Assembly: GCF_021545845.1 (NCBI RefSeq)
Contig: NZ_CP088923.1
Coordinates: 124,001 to 188,000, forward strand
Reading direction: 5' to 3'
Length of the DNA stretch: 64,000 nt
DNA from: Rhodanobacter thiooxydans
GTDB taxonomy: Bacteria; Pseudomonadota; Gammaproteobacteria; Xanthomonadales; Rhodanobacteraceae
The notes under the pieces are model-generated. The model ran no database searches and had not been told where the DNA came from. It saw nothing but the letters and a program-made list of their open reading frames with translations. Positions within the stretch are counted from its first letter, which is position 1. Each line of letters opens with the position of its first letter. The position numbers and the translations under genes are program-made. This document shows, one piece after another, positions 45,706-54,715 of this stretch.

Positions 45706-46227
45706 ATGTCTCTCCATCCCCTCATCCGCAGCGCATTTGTGCTGGCCCTGGTCACCGCCGCGCTGCCGGCGGCCGCCACCCGGTTCGAAGTGCAGGCCGG
45801 CCGCAGCAACTCGAATAGTCACGGTGCGAACACCGCCTTCATTGAGGCGGTGTTCGACGGGCATCGCATCGGCACGACCCGCTTCAGCTGGTCGCCGGAT
45901 GTCTCGCTCGGCTGGATCGATGGTCGCCGCCTGGCGAACGACAACGGCCGCTACACCATGCGCGATTCGGTAGCGCTGCTGGCCGCCGGTGCACGCTTCC
46001 ACTTCGGCGACGCCGGCGACTGGTACCAGCCGCTGTTCTTCAGCGAGCAACTGGCCGCCACCAACCACGCCACCCACGCGCTCTCCAGCCACTACCAGTT
46101 CGTCAGCACGCTGGGCTGGCAGGCGAAGCATTTCAGCGTGGCGATCCGACACATCTCCAACGGCGGGCTGCATCGCCCGAACACCGGCGAGACGATGGCG
46201 CTGGTCGGTGTCGCCTTCGATATCTGA
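45706..46227 (+). CDS. pagL: PagL-like lipid A 3-O-deacylase
   Basis: 173 residues with signal peptide MSLHPLIRSAFVLALVTAALPAAA. A short outer-membrane barrel with the PagL active-site segment: His149 and Ser151 in IRHISNGGLHRPNTGE, and a glutamate at 162. PagL removes the 3-O acyl chain of lipid A in the outer membrane. The start MSLHP was chosen for its signal peptide; an ATG 42 bases upstream would add a basic extension. It stands alone between two terminators, convergent with emrB. Confidence 0.85.
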   Translation: MSLHPLIRSAFVLALVTAALPAAATRFEVQAGRSNSNSHGANTAFIEAVFDGHRIGTTRFSWSPDVSLGWIDGRRLANDNGRYTMRDSVALLAAGARFHFGDAGDWYQPLFFSEQLAATNHATHALSSHYQFVSTLGWQAKHFSVAIRHISNGGLHRPNTGETMALVGVAFDI

Positions 46228-46248
46228 CTGGCGCATGGCCGATCCGTT

Positions 46249-46284
46249 GAACGAGCACGGCCCCGTTCGGGGCCGTGCTCGTTC
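46249..46284. terminator. Perfect 16-bp hairpin between pagL and emrB
   Basis: GAACGAGCACGGCCCC and GGGGCCGTGCTCGTTC enclose a GTTC loop. It lies between two convergent stops (46227 and 46303) and should serve both strands. Confidence 0.8.
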
Positions 46285-46302
46285 CGGTGATTGCCATCGG
46301 TT

Positions 46303-47829
46303 TCAGTGGCCGCCGGCGACCGGTCTGGCCTTCGGCGTGAACGGCGGCCTGGCCAGCCAGATCACCAGCACCAGCGCCAGGAAGATCCAGCCCAGCGCGT
46401 GGAACACCTCGTTGAACGAGATCTGGTAGGCCTGCTGGGTGATGATGTCGTTGAGCACACCGGCAGCGGCCTGCTGGTCGCCCTGGCCGAGCTGGTGCAG
46501 CGCGGCCTGCGTGGTCGGGCTGTAAGCGGTGATGTGTTCGGTCAACCGCTCGTGGTGGGTCACCGCACGGCGCTCCCACAGCAGTGTGGTGAGCGACGCC
46601 GAGAAGCTGCCGCCCAGCGTGCGCAGGAAGGTGGCCAGGCCGGAGCCGGACGCGATCTCGTTCTGCTGCAGGTCCGACAGCAGGATGGTCAGCACCGGCA
46701 TGAAGAACAACGCCACGCCCAGACCCTGCCACAGCTGCACCATCGCCACGTGGTAGAAGTCGATGCCGATGAAGAAGTCCGAGCGCATGAAGCAGGTGCC
46801 GGCCATCACCACGAACGCGACCGAGGCCAGCATGCGCAGGTCGAAGCGGGTGGCGTACTTGCCCACGAAGAAGGTCAGCAGCACCGGCAGCACGCCGATC
46901 GGCGCGGTGGCGAAGCCGGCCCAGGTCGAGGTGTAGCCGAGGTTGCGCTGCAGCCACAGCGGCACCAGCAGGCCGATCGCGAAGAACGCGGCGTAGGCCA
47001 GGGTCAGCGCGATGGTGCCGGCGGTGAAGTTGCGGTGGCGGAACAGGCGCAGGTCGACGATCGGGTCCTTGTCGGTCAGTTCCCAGATCAGGAACACCGC
47101 GATGCCGATCGCCGAGACGATGCTGGTGACGATGATGAAGCTGGAGTTGAACCAGTCCTCGTCGTTGCCCTTGTCCAGCACGATCTGCAGCGCGCCCACG
47201 CCGATGATCAGGCTGACCAGGCCGACGTAGTCGACCTTCGGCCGCTCGGTCTTCTCCACTTTTGCGCGCAGCTGGTTCGCCACCACCATGCTGGCGAAGA
47301 TGCCGATCGGTACGTTGATGAAGAAGATCCACGGCCACGAATAGTTGTCGGTGATCCAGCCGCCGAGGATCGGCCCGGCGATCGGCGCCACCACCGTCAC
47401 CATCGCCAGCAGCGCCAGCGCCATGCCGCGCTTGGCCGGCGGGTAGATGCCGATCAGCAGGCTCTGCGTGATCGGGTACATCGGCCCGGCCACCGCGCCC
47501 TGCAGCGCACGGAACAGGATCAGCATGCCCATGCTCTGCGACACCCCGCACAGGAACGAGGTCAGCGCAAACAGCAGCGTGCAGGCGGTGAACAGCCGCA
47601 CCTCGCCGAAGCGGCGGCTGAGAAAGCCGGTCAGTGGCAGCGCGATCGCCATGCTCACCGCGAACGAGGTGATCACCCAGGTGCTCTGGTTGTTGCTAAC
47701 GCCGAGGTTGCCGGCGATGGTCGGCAGCGACACGTTCGCGATGGTGGTGTCCAGCACCTGCATGAACGTGGCCAGCGACAGGCCGACCGTGCTCAGGGCC
47801 AGGTGGGGCGGGCGGAATTCGGTGGTCAT
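46303..47829 (-). CDS. emrB: DHA2-family MFS efflux permease, EmrB-type
   Basis: 508 residues, about 14 membrane helices. DHA2 markers: LATFMQVLDTTIANVSLPTI at the first helix, NNQSTWVITSFAVSMAIALP, GWITDNYSWPWIFFINVPIG (motif C region). It pumps hydrophobic drugs with EmrA and an outer-membrane channel. Last gene of marR-nodT-emrA-emrB, with a GTAG repeat in the emrA-emrB spacer. Confidence 0.93.
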   Translation of the reverse strand: MTTEFRPPHLALSTVGLSLATFMQVLDTTIANVSLPTIAGNLGVSNNQSTWVITSFAVSMAIALPLTGFLSRRFGEVRLFTACTLLFALTSFLCGVSQSMGMLILFRALQGAVAGPMYPITQSLLIGIYPPAKRGMALALLAMVTVVAPIAGPILGGWITDNYSWPWIFFINVPIGIFASMVVANQLRAKVEKTERPKVDYVGLVSLIIGVGALQIVLDKGNDEDWFNSSFIIVTSIVSAIGIAVFLIWELTDKDPIVDLRLFRHRNFTAGTIALTLAYAAFFAIGLLVPLWLQRNLGYTSTWAGFATAPIGVLPVLLTFFVGKYATRFDLRMLASVAFVVMAGTCFMRSDFFIGIDFYHVAMVQLWQGLGVALFFMPVLTILLSDLQQNEIASGSGLATFLRTLGGSFSASLTTLLWERRAVTHHERLTEHITAYSPTTQAALHQLGQGDQQAAAGVLNDIITQQAYQISFNEVFHALGWIFLALVLVIWLARPPFTPKARPVAGGH

Positions 47830-47847
47830 CGGAACCAGTCGGTCGTT

Positions 47848-47923
47848 GTAGGAGCCCGCTTGCGGGCGATGCTCTGGCTCTGAATTTCCAGACCAGAAGC
47901 ATCGCCCGCAAGCGGGCTCCTAC
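47848..47923. repeat. GTAG-headed palindromic repeat pair (emrA-emrB)
   Basis: GTAGGAGCCCGCTTGCGGGC faces GCCCGCAAGCGGGCTCCTAC. It fills the 106-bp spacer between emrA and emrB and may alter their expression ratio. Confidence 0.85.
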
Positions 47924-47935
47924 GGGGGTTTGGAG

Positions 47936-49144
47936 TTACTTGCCGCCGGCCATGTTGGCGTGGACGATCTGCGTGATCGTCGCGTCGGCGCTGGCCAGTT
48001 GCTGCCGGTAGACGTCGGTGCTGAAGGCGGGCTTGCTCGGCGAGCGCTGCGAAAGCATCGGGCCGCTGCGGTCGTGCAGGCCCACATCTACGTTCAGCGA
48101 CATGCCGATGCGCAGCGGGTGCCGGTCCAGCTGGGCCGGGTCGTCGAACACGATGCGCACCGGGATGCGCTGCACGATCTTGATCCAGTTGCCGGTGGCG
48201 TTCTGCGCCGGCAGCAGCGAGAACGCGCTGCCGGTGCCCACGCCCAGGCTCTGCACCTTGCCCTTGTAGGCCACCTTGCCGCCGTAGACGTCGGACTCGA
48301 TCGTCACCGGCTGACCGATGCGCATGTCGGTGAGCTGGGTTTCCTTGAAGTTCGCGTCCACCCACACCTGGTGCAGCGGCACCACCGCCATCAGCGCGGC
48401 GCCCGGCTGCACGCGCTGGCCGACCTGCACCGAGCGTTTGGCCACATAGCCGTCCACCGGCGCGACCAGGGTGGCGCGCTCGTCGTCGAGGAAGGCGGCG
48501 CGCAGGCGTGCCGCGGCGGCCTGCACGTCCGGGTGCGAGGCGACCACGGTGTCGTCGACCAGCACCTTGCTGGTCTGGTACTGCTGCTGGGCGGTGACCA
48601 GGTTGCTCTCGGCGCTGGTCAGCGCGTCGCTGGCGTGCGCCAGTTCCTCGGCCGAGATCGCGCCGGACTTGGCCAGCGCCACGCGCCGCTGGTAGTCGGC
48701 GCGCGCCTTGTCCACCGCGGTCTTGCGCGCGGCTACGTCGGCCTGCGCGCCGTTCATGCTGGAGTACAGGCCGCGCACCTTGCGCACGGTGGCGGCGAGG
48801 TTGGCCTTCGCCCCGGCCAGCGCCACGTCGGCGTCGCTGGGGTCGAGCCGCACCAGCACGTCGCCGGCATGCACCAGGTCGCCGTCGTCGGCGCCGATGC
48901 TGACCACGGTGCCGGGCACCTGCGGGGTGATCTGCACCACGTTGCCGTTGACGTAGGCGTCGTCGGTGCCCTCGTACCAGCGGCCGTCGAGGAAGTACCA
49001 CAGAGACCAGCCGACGGCGGCGAGCAGCATCACGCCGCCGAGCAGGCGCAACAGCAGGCCGCGCGGGTTGTTCCTCGCCGGCGGGCTGACCGGGATGCTG
49101 GCAGCCGCGGCGCCGCTCGAATCAGGGATGGTCTGGCTGGACAT
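47936..49144 (-). CDS. emrA: EmrA-type membrane fusion protein
   Basis: 402 residues. A single N-terminal membrane helix (LLLRLLGGVMLLAAVGWSLW) precedes a biotinyl-lipoyl half (GNVVQITPQVPGTVVSIGAD), an alpha-hairpin and a second lipoyl half (ATLVAPVDGYVAKRSVQVGQ). It bridges EmrB to the outer-membrane channel. Nine bases after the nodT-type gene's stop. Confidence 0.93.
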   Translation of the reverse strand: MSSQTIPDSSGAAAASIPVSPPARNNPRGLLLRLLGGVMLLAAVGWSLWYFLDGRWYEGTDDAYVNGNVVQITPQVPGTVVSIGADDGDLVHAGDVLVRLDPSDADVALAGAKANLAATVRKVRGLYSSMNGAQADVAARKTAVDKARADYQRRVALAKSGAISAEELAHASDALTSAESNLVTAQQQYQTSKVLVDDTVVASHPDVQAAAARLRAAFLDDERATLVAPVDGYVAKRSVQVGQRVQPGAALMAVVPLHQVWVDANFKETQLTDMRIGQPVTIESDVYGGKVAYKGKVQSLGVGTGSAFSLLPAQNATGNWIKIVQRIPVRIVFDDPAQLDRHPLRIGMSLNVDVGLHDRSGPMLSQRSPSKPAFSTDVYRQQLASADATITQIVHANMAGGK

Positions 49145-49153
49145 GGGGCTGCC

Positions 49154-50605
49154 TCAGGAACGTGACGGGGTGGGGGACGGGATGGCGACGGCCGCATCGG
49201 TGCGCGGCTGGTAGCCGCCGCCGAGGGCCTGGATCAGCTGTACCGAAAGATCGGCCTGCTGCGCTTCAAGCGCGGCGCTGCCGCGCTCGACGGCGAGCAA
49301 CTGCTGGCGCACGCTGAGCGCTTCCAGGTAGCTGCCGACGCCGGCCTGGTAGCGCTGCTCGGCCAGATCCCAGGCTTGTTGCGCGGCATCCTGCGCGCGT
49401 TGCTGCGCGGCGATCTGCGTCTGCAGCGACTTGAGCGCGGAGAGTTCGTCGGCAACCTGGTTGAGCGCGCCGACCAGGGTCTGGTTGTACTGCGCCACGG
49501 CGAGGTCGTACTGCGCGTCCTTGGCCGAAAGGTTCGCGCGCAGGCGGCCGCCGTCGAAGATCGGCAGGCTGAGCGACGGCCCGACCTGGTAGAACCGTCC
49601 GGCCAGGCTGAGCGGATTGGCGCCGCCCAAGCTGACCAGGCCGGCCATCGCGCCGATGCTGATGTCCGGCAGGAACTCGGTCTTCGCCGCCCTGATGTCC
49701 TTGCCCGCGGCCTCGACGCGCCAGCGCGCCGCGACCAGGTCGGCGCGATGGCCGACGAGCTCCAGCGGCAGCTTCGCCGGCACCGCCAGCGCGGCCGGCG
49801 CCAGCTGCCGCGGCCGTTCGAGCTGCAGGCCGCGGTCCGGGCCCTTGCCCAGCAGCACCGCCAGCGACGAGCGCGCCGCATCGACCGCGCGACGGGCCAG
49901 TGCCGCCTGCTGCTCGGCGCTGGCCACTTCGGCGTCGCCCTGCTTCAGCGCGACCTGGTTGTCGATGCCGGCGGCCACGCGCTGGCGGGTCAGTTCGCGC
50001 GCGGAACCGGCGCGTTGCAGCTCGGCGTCGGCCAGGTCCTGCTGGGTGAAGGCATAGCCGAGCTGGACATAGGCGCGGGCCACGTTGCCGGACAGCTCGA
50101 TGCGCGCGGCACGGGCGTCCACCTCGGCTGCGCGCGCCTGGCCCAGCGCCGCTTCCCACGCGGCGCGCTTGCCGCCCCATGGGTCCAGATCCCACTTGAA
50201 GCTGGTGTAGCCGTACTTGGCGATGGCGAAATGCGCCTTGTCGCCGAGCAGTGCGGGCGGCGGCCGGGCACCGGCGACCGCGGCGCCGCCGTTCACGCTG
50301 GGCCCGCGTGCGGCGTCGGCGAAGCCCGCCGCGGCCTGCGCGGCGCGGGCGCGCGCATCGGCCACACCCAGGCCAGGGTTGTCCTGCAGCGCCTCGGCGA
50401 TCAACGCGTCCAATTGCCGGTCGCCCAGCCCGGTCCACCAGTCGGTGGTTGGCCACGCGGCCGCGGACAGCTGGGCCAGGCTGCGCCCGGCCTTCAGGGT
50501 GGACGGGTCGGTCGGCGTGCCTTCCGGGTGCAAGCCGCCGCTGCTGGCACAAGCGGCCAGCGCAAGGGTCAGGGCAGCCGCAGCCGCCAGTTGATGCAGA
50601 TGCAT
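49154..50605 (-). CDS. NodT-family outer-membrane efflux lipoprotein
   Basis: 483 residues. Lipoprotein signal with lipobox LALAACAS. Two outer-membrane efflux repeats follow (WWTGLGDRQLDALIAEALQD; ARAYVQLGYAFTQQDLADAE; PDISIGAMAGLVSLGG; VADELSALKSLQTQ). It is the TolC-like exit duct for EmrAB. 22 bases after marR. Confidence 0.92.
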   Translation of the reverse strand: MHLHQLAAAAALTLALAACASSGGLHPEGTPTDPSTLKAGRSLAQLSAAAWPTTDWWTGLGDRQLDALIAEALQDNPGLGVADARARAAQAAAGFADAARGPSVNGGAAVAGARPPPALLGDKAHFAIAKYGYTSFKWDLDPWGGKRAAWEAALGQARAAEVDARAARIELSGNVARAYVQLGYAFTQQDLADAELQRAGSARELTRQRVAAGIDNQVALKQGDAEVASAEQQAALARRAVDAARSSLAVLLGKGPDRGLQLERPRQLAPAALAVPAKLPLELVGHRADLVAARWRVEAAGKDIRAAKTEFLPDISIGAMAGLVSLGGANPLSLAGRFYQVGPSLSLPIFDGGRLRANLSAKDAQYDLAVAQYNQTLVGALNQVADELSALKSLQTQIAAQQRAQDAAQQAWDLAEQRYQAGVGSYLEALSVRQQLLAVERGSAALEAQQADLSVQLIQALGGGYQPRTDAAVAIPSPTPSRS

Positions 50606-50627
50606 GGAGGGAGTCCAGGAGGGGAGG

Positions 50628-51086
50628 TCAGCTCTTGTCGCGCAGCGCGTGCAGCACGCGCTCCAGGTAGTCCTGCAGTTGCGCCTGTTCGGCCTCGCTC
50701 AGCGAACGCTGCGCGGCGGTCAGCACGTGCTCGTTGCAGTCGACCAGCTGCGTCCACAGCGCGTTGCCGGCGTCGGTCAGCTCGATGCGCAGGGCGCGCC
50801 GATCCTGCTCATGCGGGCAGCGGCGCAGGTAGCCCTTGCCCTCGAGGTGGTCGAGCTGGCGGGTCATCGCGCCGCCGTCCAGTTCCACCGAGCGGGCCAG
50901 CTCGCTGGCCGACATCGGCCCGAGCCGGGCCAGCCGTTTGAGGATCAGGAACTGGGTGAAGCTCAGGTTCAGGCCCTTGGCCGCCAGCTCGGTTTCCATC
51001 GCCCGCACGATCTCCGTGCGGACCAGGCCGAGCAGGATGCCCAGGCTTTCCTTGGGCGTGGAGAAGGCAAGCGATTCGCTATTCAT
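50628..51086 (-). CDS. MarR-family regulator of the emr operon
   Basis: 152 residues with the MarR winged helix (FTQFLILKRLARLGPMSASELARSV, GAMTRQLDHLEGKGYLRRC, DRRALRIELTDAG). First gene of the efflux operon, so it likely represses it and is released by a pump substrate. Its start follows the promoter -10 by only eight bases with no Shine-Dalgarno, so the mRNA is probably leaderless. Confidence 0.9.
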   Translation of the reverse strand: MNSESLAFSTPKESLGILLGLVRTEIVRAMETELAAKGLNLSFTQFLILKRLARLGPMSASELARSVELDGGAMTRQLDHLEGKGYLRRCPHEQDRRALRIELTDAGNALWTQLVDCNEHVLTAAQRSLSEAEQAQLQDYLERVLHALRDKS

Positions 51087-51094
51087 GGCCGCGC

Positions 51095-51132
51095 ATTCTA
51101 TTGCCAAAATTATATTTGTCAATGCAAATATA
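51095..51132 (-). promoter_or_regulatory. marR-emr promoter with palindromic operator
   Basis: On the minus strand, -35 TTGACA (51122-51117), 16-bp spacer, -10 TAGAAT (51100-51095). An 8-bp inverted repeat, TATATTTG and CAAATATA (51111-51118, 51125-51132) with a six-base centre, covers the -35. This is the form of MarR-type operators. The AT-rich patch stands out from the surrounding GC-rich DNA. Confidence 0.78.
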
Positions 51133-51138
51133 TTCGAG

Positions 51139-51435
51139 TCAAGTTTTGCTCAGGCAAGTGTTCAGGGCGGCGCGGGTCCGCTGGGACCGAAAGTCGTCGT
51201 GCACCAGCGCGTGCAACGCGGGAGCGCGGAAGATGAACAGCTCGAACACGCCCAGCGCCAGCAGGGTCGGCAGTTGCGCCAGCAGGCGGGGTTCGGTCTC
51301 GCGACGCACCGATCCCGGGGCGCCGGATCGAGCATCAGCTGGGTATGCACCACGGATTCGGTGAGTGCGTCGGCGTACGTGGCGGGGCGTCCCCGCTGCG
51401 GGTACTTCCACTACCGCCCAGGCTTGCCCATGCAC
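51139..51435 (-). pseudogene. Possible degraded coding remnant
   Basis: A 98-codon frame whose second half reads like protein (LPTLLALGVFELFIFRAPAL then HALVHDDFRSQRTRAALNTC). In its first half a neighbouring frame looks more protein-like (RGRPATYADALTESVVHTQL), so a frameshift may separate two parts of one decayed gene. No family recognised. It occupies the gap between the marR promoter and the RND pump stop (51473). Confidence 0.25.
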
Positions 51436-51472
51436 ACCTCCATGCAGCGCAGCGGGCTGAAGGCCTTCCCGC

Positions 51473-54400
51473 TCAGGCCGCGTCGCGGCCAGGCAGGTGG
51501 CGGCCGCCGTCGCGCGCCAGCCACCCGTAATACAGCAGCGGAATCACCAGCAGGGTCAGCACGGTCGATACCAGCACGCCAAATACCAGCGACACCGCCA
51601 GGCCCTGGAAGATCGGGTCGCCGAGGATGAAGAACGCGCCGAGCATCGCCGCCAGCGCGGTGAGGATGATCGGCTTGGCGCGCACCGCGCCGGCCTCGAC
51701 CACCGCATTCTCCAGGCTCAGCCCCGCCGCCAGCGAATGGTTGATGAAGTCCACCAGCAGGATCGAGTTGCGCACGATGATGCCGGCCAGCGCGATCATG
51801 CCGATCATCGAGGTGGCGGTGAACTGCGCGCCGAACAGCCAGTGCCCCGGCATCACGCCGATCACGGTCAGCGGGATCGGCGCCATGATGATCAGCGGCA
51901 CCAGGTAGCTGCGGAACTGCCCGACCACCAGCAGGTAGATCAGCAGCAGGCCCATCGAGTAGGCGATGCCCATGTCGCGGAACGTCTCCAGGGTGATTTC
52001 CCACTCGCCGCTCCAGCGCACCGAGAAGCCGCTGTCGCTGGCTGGCGGCGCGGTGAACTTCTGCGCCAGCTGCTGCCTGTCCAGGCGCGTCTGGCCGATT
52101 TTGCCGACCAGCCGGAACATGCCGTAGACCGGGCTGTCCTCGCTGCCGGCGTCGTCGCCGGTGACGAAGGCATAGGGCAGCAGGTCCTTGTGGTAGACCG
52201 CGTCGGCCCACGGCCGGGTGACCACCTTCACCACCTCGGAGATCGGCACCAGCTGTCCCGCGGCGGAGCGCACGCGCAGCTTGAGCACATTGTCCATCGA
52301 GCCCAGCGCGGCCGGCGGCAGCCGCAGCACGATCGGCACCGCGTACTTGGCGTTCTCGTCCGCCATGTAGCTGGCCGGCGTGCCGCCCATGCCGGTGCGC
52401 AGGGCGTCGACGATGTCGGCCTGGCTGATGCCCAGCGCGGCCGCGCGCGCACGGTCGATCTCCACCAGCTGGCGCGTCGCCTGCGGGTTCTCCGTGCTCA
52501 GGTTGACGTCGACGATACCCGGCGTACGCTCGAACAGCTGCGCCAGCGCCAGCACGACCCCGCGCTGGTCGCGGTAGTCCGGCCCGTAGATCTCGGCCAC
52601 GATCGGCGCTATCACCGGCGGCCCGGGCGGCACCTCGGCCACCACCAGGTGGGCGTGGAAGCGCTGCGCCACCGCCGCCAGCGCCGGGCGCACCGCCAGC
52701 GCAACCTGGTGGCTTTGCCGCTGGCGCTCGCCCTTGTCGACCAGGTTGACCTGGATGTCGCCCTGGTACGGCTGGTTGCGCAGGTAGTACTGGCGCACCA
52801 GGCCGTTGAAGTTCATCGGCGCCGAGGTGCCGGCGTAGAGCTGGTAGTCCTTCACCTCCGGCACACCGTCCAGCACGCGGCCGAGCTCGACCAGCACGCG
52901 CTGGGTCTGCTCCAGGGTCGAACCCTCGGGCATGTTCAGCACCACCTGGAACTCGGACTTGTTGTCGAACGGCAGCATCTTCAGCACCACCAGCTTGACC
53001 CCGGCCAGGCCGGCGGCCAGCAGCACCAGCAGGCTCATGCCGAGGAACAGCCGGCGCCGGTTGCGCGCCGCCTTCGGGTGGCCGAGGAACGGGCGCATCA
53101 CGCGGGTGAACAGGTTCTGCAGGAAGTCGTCGATGCGCGAGTGCTGCGCCGCGCCGGCCGCCGGCGCATGGCGGCGCAGCAGCTGGTAGGCCAGCCACGG
53201 CGTGACCACGAAGGCCACCGCCAGCGAGATCAGCATGCCGACCGAGGCGTTGATCGGGATCGGCCGCATGTACGGCCCCATCAGCCCGCCAACGAAGGCC
53301 ATCGGCAGCAGCGCGGCGATCACCGTGAAGGTGGCCAGAATGGTCGGCCCGCCCACTTCGTCCACCGCGGCGGGAATCGCCTGCAGCAGGCTCTTGTCGC
53401 CGCGCGCCATGTGCCGGTGGATGTTCTCCACCACCACGATCGCGTCGTCGACCAGGATGCCGATCGAGAAGATCAGCGCGAACAGCGACACCCGGTTGAT
53501 GGTGAAGCCGATCGCCCACGAGGCGAACAGGGTCACCGCCAGCGTCACCACCACGGCGGTGCCGACCACCACCGCCTCGCGCCAGCCCAGCGCCAGCAGC
53601 ACCAGCAGCACCACCGCCAGCGCGGCCAGGCCCAGGTGCAGCAGCAGCTCGTCGGCCTTATCGTTGGCGGTCTGCCCGTAGTCGCGGGTCACCGTGGCGT
53701 GCACGCCCGCGGGAATGTCGACCCCGCGCAAGGCGTCCAGCCGCTCGCGGATGGTGCCGGCGATGGTGTGGGCATTGCTGCCGGCCTTCTTGGCGATCGC
53801 CAGGGTCACCGCGGGGGCCAGCCCGGCGAGCGGCCCGGCCCGGCCCGGCGGCGTGCCGAACGAGGCCAGCCGCGTCACATGGTTGCTGCCCGCCTCCACG
53901 CGGGCCACGTCCGACAGATACAGCGGGCGGCCGTCGGCCAGGCCGATCACCAGCTGCGCCACCTCGTCCGCGTTCATCAGCAGGGTGCCGGCCTTGACCG
54001 GCAGGTCGCGGTTGCCGCCGATCTCGCTGCCGGCGTCGACCGCCACGTTGGCCGCCTTCAGCGTGCGCACCAGGTCGGCGACGGCGAGCTGGTGGGTGGC
54101 CAGTTTGGCCGGATCCAGCTCGACCATCACCGCGCGCTCCGGCGCGCCGATGGTGTAGACGTCGCGCGTGCCGGGCACCCGCTTGAGCTCGGTCTCCAGC
54201 GTGTGCGCCACCTTGGCCAGCTGCTCGGGCGTGGTTTCCGGGCGGTCGGACCACAGGGTCACCGCCATCATCGGCACGTCGTCGATCCCGTACGGCTTCA
54301 CCAGCGGCTGGCCGACGCCAAGCCCGGCCGGCACCCAGTCGGCGTTGGAGTACAGCTTGTTGTACAGGTCGACCAGCGCCTGCTGGCGCGGCACGCCGAC

Positions 54401-54715
54401 GTCGAACTCCACCGTCACCACTGCCATGCCGGCGCGGCTCATCGAGTAGACGTGCTTGACGCCCTTGATCTCGGCGACCTTCTGCTCCAGCGGAAAGCTC
54501 ACCAGGTTCTCGACGCTCTGCACGCTGGCGCCCGGGTACGGCACCAGCACGTTGGCCATGGTCACTTCGATCTGCGGGTCTTCCTCCTTGGGCGTGATGA
54601 TCGCCGCGGCGATGCCCAGCAGCAGTCCGGCCAGCGCCAGCAAGGGCGTGATCTGCGAGGCCTGGAACGCCCGCGCGATACGCCCGGAGATACCCAGCCG
54701 GGTAGGCTCATTCAT
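51473..54715 (-). CDS. RND efflux permease of the sulfide operon
   Basis: 1080 residues, AcrB/HAE1-like with 12 membrane helices. The Asp pair is in IGILVDDAIVVVENIHRHMARG; ATSMIGMIALAGIIVRNSIL marks the second half. Its start overlaps the adaptor stop by eight bases (ATGAATGA). Last gene of sqr-DUF2892-DUF302-adaptor-RND. It is distant from the paralogous pumps at 36-42.6 kb. The substrate is unknown; context points to a sulfur compound or a toxic product of sulfide stress (inference). Confidence 0.9.
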   Translation of the reverse strand: MNEPTRLGISGRIARAFQASQITPLLALAGLLLGIAAAIITPKEEDPQIEVTMANVLVPYPGASVQSVENLVSFPLEQKVAEIKGVKHVYSMSRAGMAVVTVEFDVGVPRQQALVDLYNKLYSNADWVPAGLGVGQPLVKPYGIDDVPMMAVTLWSDRPETTPEQLAKVAHTLETELKRVPGTRDVYTIGAPERAVMVELDPAKLATHQLAVADLVRTLKAANVAVDAGSEIGGNRDLPVKAGTLLMNADEVAQLVIGLADGRPLYLSDVARVEAGSNHVTRLASFGTPPGRAGPLAGLAPAVTLAIAKKAGSNAHTIAGTIRERLDALRGVDIPAGVHATVTRDYGQTANDKADELLLHLGLAALAVVLLVLLALGWREAVVVGTAVVVTLAVTLFASWAIGFTINRVSLFALIFSIGILVDDAIVVVENIHRHMARGDKSLLQAIPAAVDEVGGPTILATFTVIAALLPMAFVGGLMGPYMRPIPINASVGMLISLAVAFVVTPWLAYQLLRRHAPAAGAAQHSRIDDFLQNLFTRVMRPFLGHPKAARNRRRLFLGMSLLVLLAAGLAGVKLVVLKMLPFDNKSEFQVVLNMPEGSTLEQTQRVLVELGRVLDGVPEVKDYQLYAGTSAPMNFNGLVRQYYLRNQPYQGDIQVNLVDKGERQRQSHQVALAVRPALAAVAQRFHAHLVVAEVPPGPPVIAPIVAEIYGPDYRDQRGVVLALAQLFERTPGIVDVNLSTENPQATRQLVEIDRARAAALGISQADIVDALRTGMGGTPASYMADENAKYAVPIVLRLPPAALGSMDNVLKLRVRSAAGQLVPISEVVKVVTRPWADAVYHKDLLPYAFVTGDDAGSEDSPVYGMFRLVGKIGQTRLDRQQLAQKFTAPPASDSGFSVRWSGEWEITLETFRDMGIAYSMGLLLIYLLVVGQFRSYLVPLIIMAPIPLTVIGVMPGHWLFGAQFTATSMIGMIALAGIIVRNSILLVDFINHSLAAGLSLENAVVEAGAVRAKPIILTALAAMLGAFFILGDPIFQGLAVSLVFGVLVSTVLTLLVIPLLYYGWLARDGGRHLPGRDAA

